A stretch of 64,000 bases of DNA from Knoellia sp. Soil729. Lineage in GTDB: Bacteria > Actinomycetota > Actinomycetes > Actinomycetales > Dermatophilaceae. Below are positions 47,159-55,255 of this stretch, piece after piece (the first letter of the stretch is position 1; each line of letters begins with the position of its first letter). Below the pieces are notes generated by a model. That model was not told where the DNA came from, ran no database searches, and saw only the letters and a list, made by a program, of their open reading frames with translations. The stretch is taken from positions 62,604-126,603 of the forward strand of contig NZ_LMSA01000004.1 in NCBI RefSeq assembly GCF_001427985.1, read 5' to 3'. Both the position numbers and the translations under genes were made by a program.

Positions 47159-47791
47159 CTAACGAGAGAATAGCGCTCCAACGTCGTGCAGCTCGATGAC
47201 CGTCGCGTCTGGCGTGTCGCGCTGACGGCGCCGCTCACGGTCCTGCAGGTAAGTCTTGTACAGGCGCACCCGGTCGATGGTGCCCGGGCCGTGGTCCGCG
47301 CACTTGACCCACAACCGCGCACCCTGCGTGCTTGCCTCCTCGAGGAAAAGCCGGACGACGGTGACGGGAATGGGCTGCCAGCCCGGCAGAGGCCGCCAAC
47401 CGGCGAGGCGTCGACGCTTCGCCTTCTGCTCCTTCGCCAGGACCGCCGTCGGGGGCGCGAACGCATCGCTGGGATCATTCGGTGGGTCGAAAAAACCGCC
47501 GGGCAGCTTGGAGATGAAGAACGGGCCGCGGTCAGTGTTCCAGACCTCGGCGAGCATGTGAGAGGCACCCCTGGCGTGCGGCTGGCTGCAAAGGATGCGC
47601 AGGAGTGCACGGGTCGTGGACGGTGGGAGCGGCTCCCACTGGCCCTTCTCGAGGTTCAGACGGCGGTCGGTGACGAGGTAGTTGTACGTGGAGTCGAGCG
47701 CGTTCTGATGAGGTCGCCGCGGTTCAGAATCGCCGTCATACGGTTGCAGCGGGTCCTCTTCGGCCCAGGAGGGCCACAGCCCCGTGACCAT
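47159..47791 (-). CDS. Hypothetical protein of the replication operon
   Basis: The 210-residue product starts at ATG (MVTGLWPSWAEED) seven bases after GGGAG; a longer frame runs back into the integrase and looks non-coding there. Recognisable features are few: a Trp/Pro-rich N-terminus, a helical VTDRRLNLEKGQWEPLPPST stretch, and a C-terminal RRRLAGWRPLPGWQPIPVTVV basic segment. No domain recognised. It lies between integrase and replicase, where many actinobacterial integrative elements keep small regulatory or replication-accessory genes. Confidence 0.55.
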   Translation of the reverse strand: MVTGLWPSWAEEDPLQPYDGDSEPRRPHQNALDSTYNYLVTDRRLNLEKGQWEPLPPSTTRALLRILCSQPHARGASHMLAEVWNTDRGPFFISKLPGGFFDPPNDPSDAFAPPTAVLAKEQKAKRRRLAGWRPLPGWQPIPVTVVRLFLEEASTQGARLWVKCADHGPGTIDRVRLYKTYLQDRERRRQRDTPDATVIELHDVGALFSR

Positions 47792-47832
47792 GCTCCCGTA
47801 AGCCCGCGCTGGTCGCTGCGGACGTGCGCGCC

Positions 47833-48762
47833 TCACAGCTCGCCCAAATTGAGGGTGCGTGCCTCGACGGCGGCGCGGGCCGAGGCCTGCGCCTGGGTGT
47901 ACCTCAACAACATGTCGGGGCGGGCCCATCCAGCCACGGCCATCAGGCCGGTCTCCGAGCCGCCGGCGGCCAGCCAGCGGTGGGCGGCGGTGTGGCGCAT
48001 CCGGTGCGGATGGAAGCCCGAGATGCCAGCGGACGCCGCCCGCTCCCCCAGGGACTTGTGCAGAGCGTCGTAGGAGAACTGCTTGCCGCGGTCGCCGAGC
48101 CACAGTGCCGAGGAAGTGGCGCCGAGGCGGTGGTGGCGGCGCAGCCGCAGATAGCGGTCGAGGGCCTTGGCGGCGTGCGGACCGACCGGAACGACGCGGC
48201 CCTTCCCGCCCTTGCCGCGGCGGATGATCGCGGTGCCGGCAGTCAGGTCAAGGTCCTCCAATGCCATGGCGACGACCTCGCCCGCGCGGGCGCCGGTCTC
48301 GAGCATGAGGCGGACGATGGCCTCGTCGCGGCGGTGCCGCAGCGCCACCTGCGGGGTGGCCCCGGCCGGGGGCTGGCAGGCGGCGAGAAGCCGGCGCAGC
48401 TGGTCGTCGTCGAGCGGTTCGACGACCTTGACGTCAAGCTTGGGTGAGCGCAGCCCCAGGAACGGGTCGGCGACGATCTCGCTTTCCTCGGCGAGCCAGG
48501 CGGTGAACCGGCGCACCGGCAGCTGGCGGGCGCGGATCGTGGCCGGCGCCATCCCGGTCTCGACGAGCTCGGCGACCCAGGCGCGCAGGCTGTCCCGGGC
48601 CAGCGGGTCGGCGCCGCCTTGCTGACACCAGTCGAGGTAGAACCGCACTCCGTCGCCGTAGTTCTTCAGCGTCTGCGGCGACTTGCGTTCGGCCCGCAGG
48701 GCGAGCATCCAGGACGTCGCCAGCAACCGCAGATCCGGGACGCCAAGGCTGCTCGTGGTCAC
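47833..48762 (-). CDS. Tyrosine recombinase (integrase) of the element
   Basis: The 309-residue product has the SAM-like N-terminal core-binding domain (ALRAERKSPQTLKNYGDGVR) and the catalytic domain with R159 in ETGARAGEV, H253-x-x-R256-H257 in HPHRMRHTAA, W279 in VAGWARPDM and the nucleophile Y288 in LLRYTQA. It is complete. It starts with GTG 115 bases from the right att repeat and reads away from the border, the usual layout for an integrase next to its own site. It should catalyse integration into, and with help excision from, the sigma gene 3' end. Confidence 0.93.
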   Translation of the reverse strand: MTTSSLGVPDLRLLATSWMLALRAERKSPQTLKNYGDGVRFYLDWCQQGGADPLARDSLRAWVAELVETGMAPATIRARQLPVRRFTAWLAEESEIVADPFLGLRSPKLDVKVVEPLDDDQLRRLLAACQPPAGATPQVALRHRRDEAIVRLMLETGARAGEVVAMALEDLDLTAGTAIIRRGKGGKGRVVPVGPHAAKALDRYLRLRRHHRLGATSSALWLGDRGKQFSYDALHKSLGERAASAGISGFHPHRMRHTAAHRWLAAGGSETGLMAVAGWARPDMLLRYTQAQASARAAVEARTLNLGEL

Positions 48763-48776
48763 GCACCGAGCCTAGG

Positions 48777-48820
48777 GGATATCTGGACTAGGAGCGCTGT
48801 GCTGTCCGAATCCGGACAGA
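48777..48820. repeat. Right-end arm site, inverted core copy and small palindrome
   Basis: Three sites lie together. GATATCTGGACT near 48778-48790 is an inverted copy of the att core, AGCGCTGTGC at 48793-48802 matches the left-end arm repeats, and CTGTCCG-AATC-CGGACAG at 48803-48820 is a perfect palindrome, perhaps an operator for the integrase promoter. Confidence 0.45.
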
Positions 48821-48830
48821 AGGATCGGCC

Positions 48831-48865
48831 AAAAGGAGCGCTGACCTGCGAGGATGCGTCAGCGC
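48831..48865 (-). terminator. Element-borne terminator for the sigma factor gene
   Basis: On the minus strand GCGCTGAC and GTCAGCGC pair around a 12-base loop and are followed by TCCTTTT, just past the sigma gene stop. It lies inside the element, so integration replaces the original terminator (now at 18645-18679) with a new one. Confidence 0.65.
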
Positions 48866-48876
48866 ACCCCGTCCGA

Positions 48877-48896
48877 TCAGTCCAGATAGTCGCGCA
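48877..48896. repeat. attR: sigma gene 3' end, right boundary of the element
   Basis: TCAGTCCAGATAGTCGCGCA covers the last six codons and stop of the intact sigma gene. It differs from the left copy at one base (TAT here, TAC there, for the penultimate Tyr), so the protein end is unchanged. Confidence 0.85.
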
Positions 48897-50586
48897 GGGC
48901 CTGCGAGCGGCTCGGGTGACGCAGCTTGCTCATCGTCTTGGACTCGATCTGGCGGATCCGCTCCCGCGTCACGCCGTAGACCTTGCCGATCTCGTCGAGG
49001 GTCTTGGGCTGGCCGTCGGTGAGGCCGAAGCGCATGGAGACCACGCCGGCCTCGCGCTCGGACAGGGTGTCGAGCACCGAGTGCAGCTGCTCCTGGAGCA
49101 GGGTGAAGCTCACGGCGTCGGCCGGGACGACCGCCTCGGAGTCCTCGATGAGGTCGCCGAACTCGCTGTCGCCGTCCTCGCCGAGCGGGGTGTGCAGCGA
49201 GATGGGCTCCCGGCCGTACTTCTGGACCTCGACGACCTTCTCGGGCGTCATGTCGAGCTCGAGCGCCAGCTCCTCGGGGGTGGGCTCGCGACCCAGGTCC
49301 TGGAGCATCTGGCGCTGCACACGGGCGAGCTTGTTGATGACCTCGACCATGTGCACCGGGATGCGAATGGTGCGGGCCTGGTCGGCCATGGCGCGGGTGA
49401 TGGCCTGACGGATCCACCACGTCGCGTAGGTCGAGAACTTGTAGCCCTTGGTGTAGTCGAACTTCTCGACCGCACGGATGAGTCCGAGGTTGCCCTCCTG
49501 GATGAGGTCGAGGAAGAGCATGCCGCGACCGGTGTAGCGCTTGGCCAGCGAGACGACAAGTCGCAGGTTGGCCTCGAGCAGGTGGTTCTTGGCGTTCTTG
49601 CCGTCCTGGGCGATCCACCACAGCTCACGCTTGAGCTTCATGTCGATCTTGTCACCGGAGTTGAGGCGCTCCTCGCTGAACAGACCGGCCTCGATGCGCT
49701 TGGCGAGCTCGACCTCCTGCTCGGCGTTGAGGAGGGCGACCTTGCCGATCTGCTTGAGGTAGTCCTTGACGGGGTCGGCCGTCGCGCCTGCAGTGACGAC
49801 CTGCTGGACGGGGGCGTCCTCCTCGTCGTCGTCGCGCAGGACGAAGCCGCCGGCAGCCACGGGCTCGGGGGCGTCCTTCTTGTCGTCGGCCTCCTCCTCG
49901 TCCTCGGGGCCGGCGGCACCCACGGCGGCGACGTCGGCGTCGGCCTTGGCCGCAGCCGCCTTCTTGGCCGCGGTCGCCTTCTTGGCGGCGGTCTTGGCGT
50001 CGGGGGTGGCGGCTGCGGCGGCGGCCTGCTTGGTCGTCGCCGCCTTGGCGGGAGCCGCCTTCTTGGCGGGTGCGGCCTTCTTGGTGGCGGCGGTCTTGGT
50101 GGCGGCGGTCTTGGCGGCCGCCTTCTTGGCGGGAGCGGTGGTGGTCGCTGCCTCGTCCTCGCCGCCCGTGGCCTGGGTCGCGGCCGTCTTGGCAGCGGAC
50201 GCCTTGGTGGCGGAGGTCTTGGTGCTCGCCGGCTTCGCGGTCGACGTCGTGGCTGCAGTCTTGCTGGCAGCGGCCTTGGTCGGAGCGGCCTTCTTGGCGG
50301 CAGCCTTCTTGGTCGTGACCGAGGTGGTGCCCTTGGCGGCGGCCTTGGTCGCGGCAACTGCGCGGTCGGGCGCCGTCATGCTGACCTCGATGCCCTGACC
50401 CGCGAGGGCCGTGAGGACCACGCGGCCACGGTTGGCCCGCACACCCGCGGCGATGATGGCCTGGGCCACCTGCTCACCCGTCACCTGACCAGTCGTGCGT
50501 CCGGCGCGGACGAGGTCCTGCAGGGCAGGGTGGCTGAACTCGGCGGGAAGGGGCATCTCGAGGGCGTTCGTGGGCACAGGCGACAC
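48877..50586 (-). CDS. sigA: Primary RNA polymerase sigma factor (RpoD/HrdB type)
   Basis: The 569-residue product has a region 1-like start, about 170 residues rich in Lys, Ala and Thr (residues 75-245) as in HrdB-type factors, then regions 1.2-4.2: [54 protein letters not shown], and region 4.2 [21 protein letters not shown]. The GTG start follows GAAAGG. The final codons form the attachment site of the element, so the gene stays intact after integration. Essential housekeeping transcription is the expected role. Confidence 0.96.
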   Translation of the reverse strand: MSPVPTNALEMPLPAEFSHPALQDLVRAGRTTGQVTGEQVAQAIIAAGVRANRGRVVLTALAGQGIEVSMTAPDRAVAATKAAAKGTTSVTTKKAAAKKAAPTKAAASKTAATTSTAKPASTKTSATKASAAKTAATQATGGEDEAATTTAPAKKAAAKTAATKTAATKKAAPAKKAAPAKAATTKQAAAAAATPDAKTAAKKATAAKKAAAAKADADVAAVGAAGPEDEEEADDKKDAPEPVAAGGFVLRDDDEEDAPVQQVVTAGATADPVKDYLKQIGKVALLNAEQEVELAKRIEAGLFSEERLNSGDKIDMKLKRELWWIAQDGKNAKNHLLEANLRLVVSLAKRYTGRGMLFLDLIQEGNLGLIRAVEKFDYTKGYKFSTYATWWIRQAITRAMADQARTIRIPVHMVEVINKLARVQRQMLQDLGREPTPEELALELDMTPEKVVEVQKYGREPISLHTPLGEDGDSEFGDLIEDSEAVVPADAVSFTLLQEQLHSVLDTLSEREAGVVSMRFGLTDGQPKTLDEIGKVYGVTRERIRQIESKTMSKLRHPSRSQALRDYLD

Positions 50587-50720
50587 CGACAACCTTTCAT
50601 CACAGGGGGCATGCGGCTGGTGCTCACGCTCAGGCGGGGCACTGCCGGTCGGGCGAGTGGGTGCACCTCTGCCTCGTCCGCAGGGGCGAGGATCGGCCAT
50701 TGCTTGCAGGGTGCTTGTAC

Positions 50721-50726
50721 ATTATA
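50721..50726 (-). promoter_or_regulatory. Possible -10 element for sigA
   Basis: On the minus strand a perfect TATAAT lies 135 bases upstream of the sigA GTG, in an AT-rich island of otherwise GC-rich sequence. No good -35 is seen at 17 bases. Confidence 0.35.
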
Positions 50727-50833
50727 AATCGCCACGGCCCCCATCCCCTATTCGTGGGGCCATGGGCGAGGCGGCAGGGTGACACCTGGTCGCCGCCATC
50801 CGGCAGGAGACGGCCCGCAAACAGCGGCCGGAA

Positions 50834-51208
50834 TCAGCTCTTGACGGCGAGCACCGGGCAGGACGCGTCGAGCAGGATGCGCTGCGCGTTGGAGCCCAGG
50901 ATCAGCTTGCCCACCGGGGTGCGGCGACGCAGACCGATGACGATGAGGTCGGCGCCGATCTCGTCGGCCACCGCGAGGAGGTCCTCGGCCGGCTCGTTGC
51001 CCCGGATGAGCTGGCGCACGGTCACGTCCACGCCCTGGCCCCGGAGCTCGTCACCGAGCCGGTCGAGCTGCTCGGAGTCACTTCCGGCACCGTCGCGGTT
51101 GGAGTTGATCACCACCAAGTTGGTCTTGCGGAGCACGGCTTCCTCGCCCGCGCGAGTGAAGGCAGCAGCGCCCTCCTTGGTCGGGATGTATCCCACGACG
51201 ATGGCCAC
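50834..51208 (-). CDS. Universal stress protein, UspA family
   Basis: The 124-residue single-domain Usp begins IVVGYIPTKEG and ends with the ATP-binding loop GLRRRTPVGKLILGSNAQRILLDASCPVLAV, close to the G-x2-G-x9-G-S/T signature. The GTG start has AAGGAGG seven bases upstream. It is slightly short for the family but both ends of the fold are present. Cytoplasmic; role in stress survival is inferred from family. It stands alone between sigA and metX. Confidence 0.9.
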   Translation of the reverse strand: MAIVVGYIPTKEGAAAFTRAGEEAVLRKTNLVVINSNRDGAGSDSEQLDRLGDELRGQGVDVTVRQLIRGNEPAEDLLAVADEIGADLIVIGLRRRTPVGKLILGSNAQRILLDASCPVLAVKS

Positions 51209-51340
51209 GAGTTCCTCCTTGTCAGCAGGTCAGCCCGCTCGGGCTCCTGCTGGGACCGTACCGGATGTTGTGACGCGTGACACGGACTCGACCGCGCGCC
51301 GTGTGCTCGGGCTCCCTGACGCCGGGCAGTGCGGGGACCC

Positions 51341-52480
51341 TCAGGGGTGCGTGGGACGAGCGTCGAGCGCCTCACGGATGATCTCGCCGACCCGCTCGAT
51401 CTCGATGAGGAAGCCGTCGTGGCCGAAGCGCGAGGAGATGTGCCGCAACGTCGTTCCGGGACGCAGCGCCGCGATCTCGTCCGAGAGCCGGGCGGGGTAG
51501 AGCCGGTCGGTGTCGACGCCGGCCACGACCAGGTGCCCGGGAAACCTCGCGAGCGCGGACGCGACACCCCCGCGGCCTCGCCCCACGTCGTGGCTGTTCA
51601 TGGCCTCGCTGAGGACGAGGTAGGAGTTGGCGTCGAAGCGGGCACCCAGCTTGCCGGCGTGGTGGTCGAGGTAGGACTCGACGGCGAAGCGTCCGCGTCC
51701 GGACAGCGGCCGGTCCTCGGGCTGCGCGTCGCGGCCGAAGCGCTCGGCGAGCTCACCCTCGTGGCGGTAGGTGACGTGGGCGATGCGCCGGGCGATGCCC
51801 AAGCCGTCGAGGGGGGCGACACCGTGCTCGTAGTAGTCGCCGTCGTGGAAGCGGGGGTCCGAGCGAATGGCCAAGAGCTGCGGCTGGCACCACGCGATCT
51901 GGTCGGCGGTCGCATATGCCGTGGACGCCAGCACGATGCAGGTGTCGATCCGCTCGGGGTGGGTGGTCGCCCACTCGATGGCCCGCATCCCGCCCATGGA
52001 GCCGCCGAGCACCCCGGCCCATCGGTCGATCCCGAGGTGGTCGGTGAGACGCGCCTCGACGGTGATCTGGTCGCGGATGGTGATGGCCGGGAAGCGGCTC
52101 CCCCACGGGTGCCCGTCGGGGGCGTCGCTCGAGGGACCGGTCGTCCCCTGGCACCCTCCGAGGACGTTGCTCGAGACGACGAAGAACCGGTCGGTGTCCA
52201 GCGGCCGGCCCGGACCGACCAGCCCGTCCCACCACCCCGCCGTCGCCTGCCCCGGCCCGGCGGGGCCCTCGACGTGCGCGTCTCCGGTGAGGGCGTGCTC
52301 GACGAGGACGGCGTTGTCGCGGGCGGCGTTGAGCTGGCCCCAGGTCTCGTAGGCCACGGTGACCTGCGGCAGGGAGCCACCGAGCTCGAGAGCGACGCGG
52401 CCGACGTCGACGAACCGTCGCTCGCCCGGGGGGTCTCCCGGGCGCCAGTAGGACGCCGTGGGGAGGTCGGTGATGGTCAT
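51341..52480 (-). CDS. metX: Homoserine O-acetyltransferase
   Basis: Acetylates homoserine in methionine synthesis. The 379-residue alpha/beta-hydrolase has VAYETWGQLNAARDNAVLVEHALTGDAH-like features in two blocks, the nucleophile elbow GGSMGGMRAIEW (Ser), and the C-terminal VAGVDTDRLYP (Asp) and SRFGHDGFLIE (His). The ATG is eight bases after GAGGAG. Upstream lies a SAM-IV-type riboswitch, so expression should fall when SAM is plentiful. Succinyl specificity cannot be excluded from sequence alone. Confidence 0.95.
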   Translation of the reverse strand: MTITDLPTASYWRPGDPPGERRFVDVGRVALELGGSLPQVTVAYETWGQLNAARDNAVLVEHALTGDAHVEGPAGPGQATAGWWDGLVGPGRPLDTDRFFVVSSNVLGGCQGTTGPSSDAPDGHPWGSRFPAITIRDQITVEARLTDHLGIDRWAGVLGGSMGGMRAIEWATTHPERIDTCIVLASTAYATADQIAWCQPQLLAIRSDPRFHDGDYYEHGVAPLDGLGIARRIAHVTYRHEGELAERFGRDAQPEDRPLSGRGRFAVESYLDHHAGKLGARFDANSYLVLSEAMNSHDVGRGRGGVASALARFPGHLVVAGVDTDRLYPARLSDEIAALRPGTTLRHISSRFGHDGFLIEIERVGEIIREALDARPTHP

Positions 52481-52527
52481 CGCAGGCTCCTCGGTATCGC
52501 GCTTGCCCGCCGAGTGTCGGCAGGGCC

Positions 52528-52607
52528 GTGTCTTCACCCGGGGCACCCCACCGCGAGGAGGGTTGCCGCCCAGCAAGCCGGGGCTTGTCGCTGGGACTCA
52601 TGACCTG
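52528..52607 (-). ncRNA. SAM-IV-type riboswitch upstream of metX
   Basis: The minus strand reads GGTCATGAGT, then CCAGCGACAAGCCCCGGCTT, GCTGGGCGGCAACCCTCC, a short variable part and GGTGGGGTGCCCCGGGTGA. This order (CATGAGT start, CAAGCCCCGGCTTGCTGG hairpin, GGCAACCCTCC, GGTGGGGTGCCCCGGGTGA) is what I know of actinobacterial SAM-IV aptamers, which control methionine genes. It ends about 50 bases before the metX ATG, room for a switch acting on translation. Confidence 0.88.
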
Positions 52608-52682
52608 CGCCCGATTCTAGGCCCGGTGCCACGCTCGCGGGGAGCCTGTCCGCAGCGTGAGAGCGACCCGTCTGCGCGCCCG

Positions 52683-53870
52683 TCAGGACGCCTGCGGCCA
52701 CGCCTCGACGTCGGCCCACGTGTGACGGGGCCGCATCTGCAGCTCGATCATCCGGCTGAGGTAGTCGGCGAGCGTGTAGTCCGGCTCCAGGCGCAGTGCC
52801 CGGCTCACCGCGTCACCCGCGGTGGACCCGTTGCCGAGCCCCCAGGCCACGCACGAGACGACCGTGCAGACAGCCGCGGCCTCGTGCGACCACTCGTCGG
52901 GCAGGCGTCGCGCCAGCTGCATGAGGCGCCGCAGCGCGGTCTGGGACCGCTCGCTCGACGTCGCGGGTCCGGACGGCGCCGCAGCCGCGAGGGCGGCGCC
53001 GGAGTCGTCGTCGACCTGGTCGAGCGGGAACATCACCGGTGACAGCCACGAGATGAGCGAGTCACGCCAGGCCTTGTTGACCAGCGACCGTGCGGCCCGG
53101 GCCACATCGAGGTCGGACACCTCGAAGGTGTCGCCACGCTCCCCCGCCGGAGCCAGCACTCGTCCCCACACGTCACCGGCCCGGTCGACCTGCTCGATCC
53201 ACCGGGCTGCCCGCGCCTTGGCCGCCTCGATGCCCTCCGCGCTCTGACTGCACGGCTCGAGCGCGTCGGGGTCGAGCTCCATGAGTCCGTCGGGGTCGAT
53301 CGCGTCCACGACGTCGTCCCACAGGTCGTCCAGTGCGTCGGCCACGCCGGCGCTCAGGGACGGGTCCTCGGTGACGAGGTCGCTCAGGGCGTCGCGGCCG
53401 GGCAGCGGCGCGCTGCCGCCGGCGATGAGCTCAGCCACGGCAGGCACCGAGGCGTCGTCCGGCACGGGGTGCCCATCGAGGTGACCGGGTCGCAGGCCCT
53501 CGAGCGAGTGCCCGGGCCGGCAGCAGCCGCCCCACCAGCGCCCGCCGCGGACGACGACGTGGTCGATGAGCCCCACGCCGGCCTCGAGGAGCCCGGTGTG
53601 CAGGGCCCGCAGCAGGGAGCGGGACTCCCCCGGGACGTCCTCGAAGCCGACGAGGAGGGCGAGCTGCGGGCCAACACGCAGCAGGCTCGCGAGCAGGTGC
53701 TCGGCGGTGTGCTCGACGTGTCGTTCCTCGGGCAGGTCGACACGGGCGACGGGCCCGACGACCTTGTCGGTCACGAGGGCGATGGCAACACACTGCTGGA
53801 GGCGGTATCCGAGCTGGTGCGGCAGGACCGCGAGCAGCTCGTCGGTGGTGGAGATCTTCACTGAGGTCAT
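52683..53870 (-). CDS. DUF4192 family protein (core copy)
   Basis: The 395-residue product opens with TTDELLAVLPHQLGYRLQQCVAIALV, the family signature also seen in the element copy. It continues with GFEDVPGESRSLLRALHTGL and DHVVVRGGRWW, and ends in the Trp/Ala helical repeat VVSCVAWGLGNGSTAGDAVSRALRLEPDY. Function unknown. The ATG lies within a 16-base perfect palindrome, and a GTG three codons later is an alternative start. The element's DUF4192 protein is clearly a distant relative, not a recent copy. Confidence 0.82.
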   Translation of the reverse strand: MTSVKISTTDELLAVLPHQLGYRLQQCVAIALVTDKVVGPVARVDLPEERHVEHTAEHLLASLLRVGPQLALLVGFEDVPGESRSLLRALHTGLLEAGVGLIDHVVVRGGRWWGGCCRPGHSLEGLRPGHLDGHPVPDDASVPAVAELIAGGSAPLPGRDALSDLVTEDPSLSAGVADALDDLWDDVVDAIDPDGLMELDPDALEPCSQSAEGIEAAKARAARWIEQVDRAGDVWGRVLAPAGERGDTFEVSDLDVARAARSLVNKAWRDSLISWLSPVMFPLDQVDDDSGAALAAAAPSGPATSSERSQTALRRLMQLARRLPDEWSHEAAAVCTVVSCVAWGLGNGSTAGDAVSRALRLEPDYTLADYLSRMIELQMRPRHTWADVEAWPQAS

Positions 53871-53877
53871 GACCTCA
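53862..53877. promoter_or_regulatory. Perfect 16-bp palindrome over a start codon
   Basis: TGAGGTCATGACCTCA covers the DUF4192 start codon. A dimeric regulator bound here would block transcription or initiation. The core GTCATGAC is self-complementary, so chance occurrence in GC-rich DNA cannot be ruled out. Confidence 0.4.
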
Positions 53878-53964
53878 GCGTCGAGAGATGCCTGCCACCC
53901 CGGGAAGGGTCAGATCAGCGGGTTGGGGACAACCCGGCATACGGGAGGTGCCTGTGGACAGCGC

Positions 53965-54372
53965 TCACGCACGAGGGAAGGACGAATCGCCGCGCGAGTC
54001 GTCGACGACCTCACCCGGGACCGAGCCACCGGTCCCACGACCGGACGAGCGCTCCCACGCGAGGAACTCCTCCGTCTCGGTCACGAGCTGGGCGGCGAGC
54101 CAGGACCCGACCATCGCGTCGTCGGCGAGCCCGAACACGCCCAGGATCCCCTCGGGCAACAGGTCGACCGGCGACACGAGGTAGCCGGCCGCCCCGAGCA
54201 TCATGAGCAGGCGCCCCACGGAGGTGCCGCGGTACTCCCCCGACCTCACGGCCCGCACCATGCGCGGCACCGCCTGGGCGCGTTCCGTCATGGTCGGGCC
54301 ACCCGGCCGCGTGGCGATCCTCACGGCCGTCGCGAGGCTCCGGAACGTCGAGACCTTGGAGTGCAGGGCCAT
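53965..54372 (-). CDS. DUF1232 (YkvA-type) small membrane protein
   Basis: The 135-residue product has the DUF1232 signature YLVSPVDLLPEGILGVFGLADD in its centre, followed by a hydrophobic helix. The C-terminus is polar. Function of the family is not known. The ATG lies three bases after the stop of the EcsC gene, so the two form an operon. Confidence 0.85.
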   Translation of the reverse strand: MALHSKVSTFRSLATAVRIATRPGGPTMTERAQAVPRMVRAVRSGEYRGTSVGRLLMMLGAAGYLVSPVDLLPEGILGVFGLADDAMVGSWLAAQLVTETEEFLAWERSSGRGTGGSVPGEVVDDSRGDSSFPRA

Positions 54373-54375
54373 GGG

Positions 54376-55125
54376 TCAGGCCTCCGTGATCTGCGCCGAC
54401 GCCTTCGGGAACTCCTGGCGCGCGTTGTCGGAGATGCGCTTGAGCAGCCAGCCGTCGAGCCCCGCACCGACGACTCCACCGATGATGGGCACGTTGCGGC
54501 CGAAGCGCGAGAACGTCTTCTTGCCCGCGGTCGAGAGCAGCCGGAAGCCGATGGCCTTGTTGACGACCATGAGGGCCGGGCCGGGCAGTCGCTGGGCGGC
54601 GAGGTTGGTGAGCCGGCCGGCCGGAGCCACCATGCCCGCCTTCGCGAGCAGGTCGTCGGCGTCGGCCCCCACGAGGGTGAGGAGCACGGCCGTGCGGATC
54701 TGCTGCTGCGAGAGGTCGTGCCCGCGCAGGCTGGCGACGGCACCGGTCATGCGGGTGGCCAGCAGGTAGAAACCCAGCACGTTGGCGGGCAGGGAGATCG
54801 GGAGGGTGATGAACCCGCCCAGGTTCGTGACGAACCCGCTGGCGGCGGCCAGCTTGAGGTGGCTCTTGACGACGTCGTCGACGGCCTCCTCGACGTTGCC
54901 GGAGTTCTTCTTCAGCGCTGCCGCCGCAACGTTGGTGGCCGAGTCGAAGGGGCCCTTGCCGTCGATGCCCGTGTCGAGGAGGTTCTCGACGAGCTTGGCG
55001 GCGGAGTTGCCGAGGAAGCCCTGGTCCCGGGGCCCGTCCTGGGCCTGCTCGAGAGCGGACCGTGTCTGCCCGATCTGGTCCTTGGCGTTCTTGGCGTCGT
55101 CCTTGCCGAATCCGAAGAGTCCCAC
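54376..55125 (-). CDS. EcsC family protein (core copy)
   Basis: The 249-residue product begins VGLFGFGKDDAKNAKDQ after CAGGAGGTCACC, giving an excellent ribosome site. It contains GFVTNLGGFITLPISLPANVLGFYLLATRM and LRGHDLSQQQIRTAVLLTLVGA, the standard EcsC block, and ends with a Gly-rich GGVVGAGLDGWLLKRISDNARQ segment. The family is of unknown function. It is the complete counterpart of the truncated remnant in the element and is paired with a DUF1232 gene. Confidence 0.85.
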   Translation of the reverse strand: MGLFGFGKDDAKNAKDQIGQTRSALEQAQDGPRDQGFLGNSAAKLVENLLDTGIDGKGPFDSATNVAAAALKKNSGNVEEAVDDVVKSHLKLAAASGFVTNLGGFITLPISLPANVLGFYLLATRMTGAVASLRGHDLSQQQIRTAVLLTLVGADADDLLAKAGMVAPAGRLTNLAAQRLPGPALMVVNKAIGFRLLSTAGKKTFSRFGRNVPIIGGVVGAGLDGWLLKRISDNARQEFPKASAQITEA

Positions 55126-55255
55126 GGTGACCTCCTGTGGCGTGCCGGCGTGGCCGGCCGCGGTTGCGAGCATGTGTCGCCACCGATCCTGCCACGTCAG
55201 GGGAGGTGCGCCGGGCGCAGCGGTGGTGTCATCGCGCTCACCTAGGCTGCCGCTC

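Larger units (their letters stand above)
18708..48896. mobile_element. Integrated element of about 30.2 kb in the 3' end of the sigma factor gene
   Basis: Bounded by a 20-bp direct repeat of the sigma gene terminus, with a tyrosine recombinase at the right end, arm-site-like repeats near both ends, a replication protein, a resolvase and restriction/defence cargo. Base composition looks lower in GC in several stretches than the flanks, and the core motif TATGCCG is absent throughout. No relaxase, FtsK/TraB-like translocase, capsid or terminase large subunit was seen. Most likely an integrative plasmid-like or mobilisable element. Confidence 0.85.

Noticed and set aside
18708-48896. CRISPR array or tRNA gene as integration target
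   Set aside because: No regularly spaced repeats were seen, and the boundary repeat is coding sequence of the sigma gene, with no cloverleaf.
49900-50350. Lys/Ala-rich repeats in the sigma gene as a DNA repeat array
   Set aside because: They are codon-level low complexity typical of HrdB-type sigma N-termini, not a separate repeat element.
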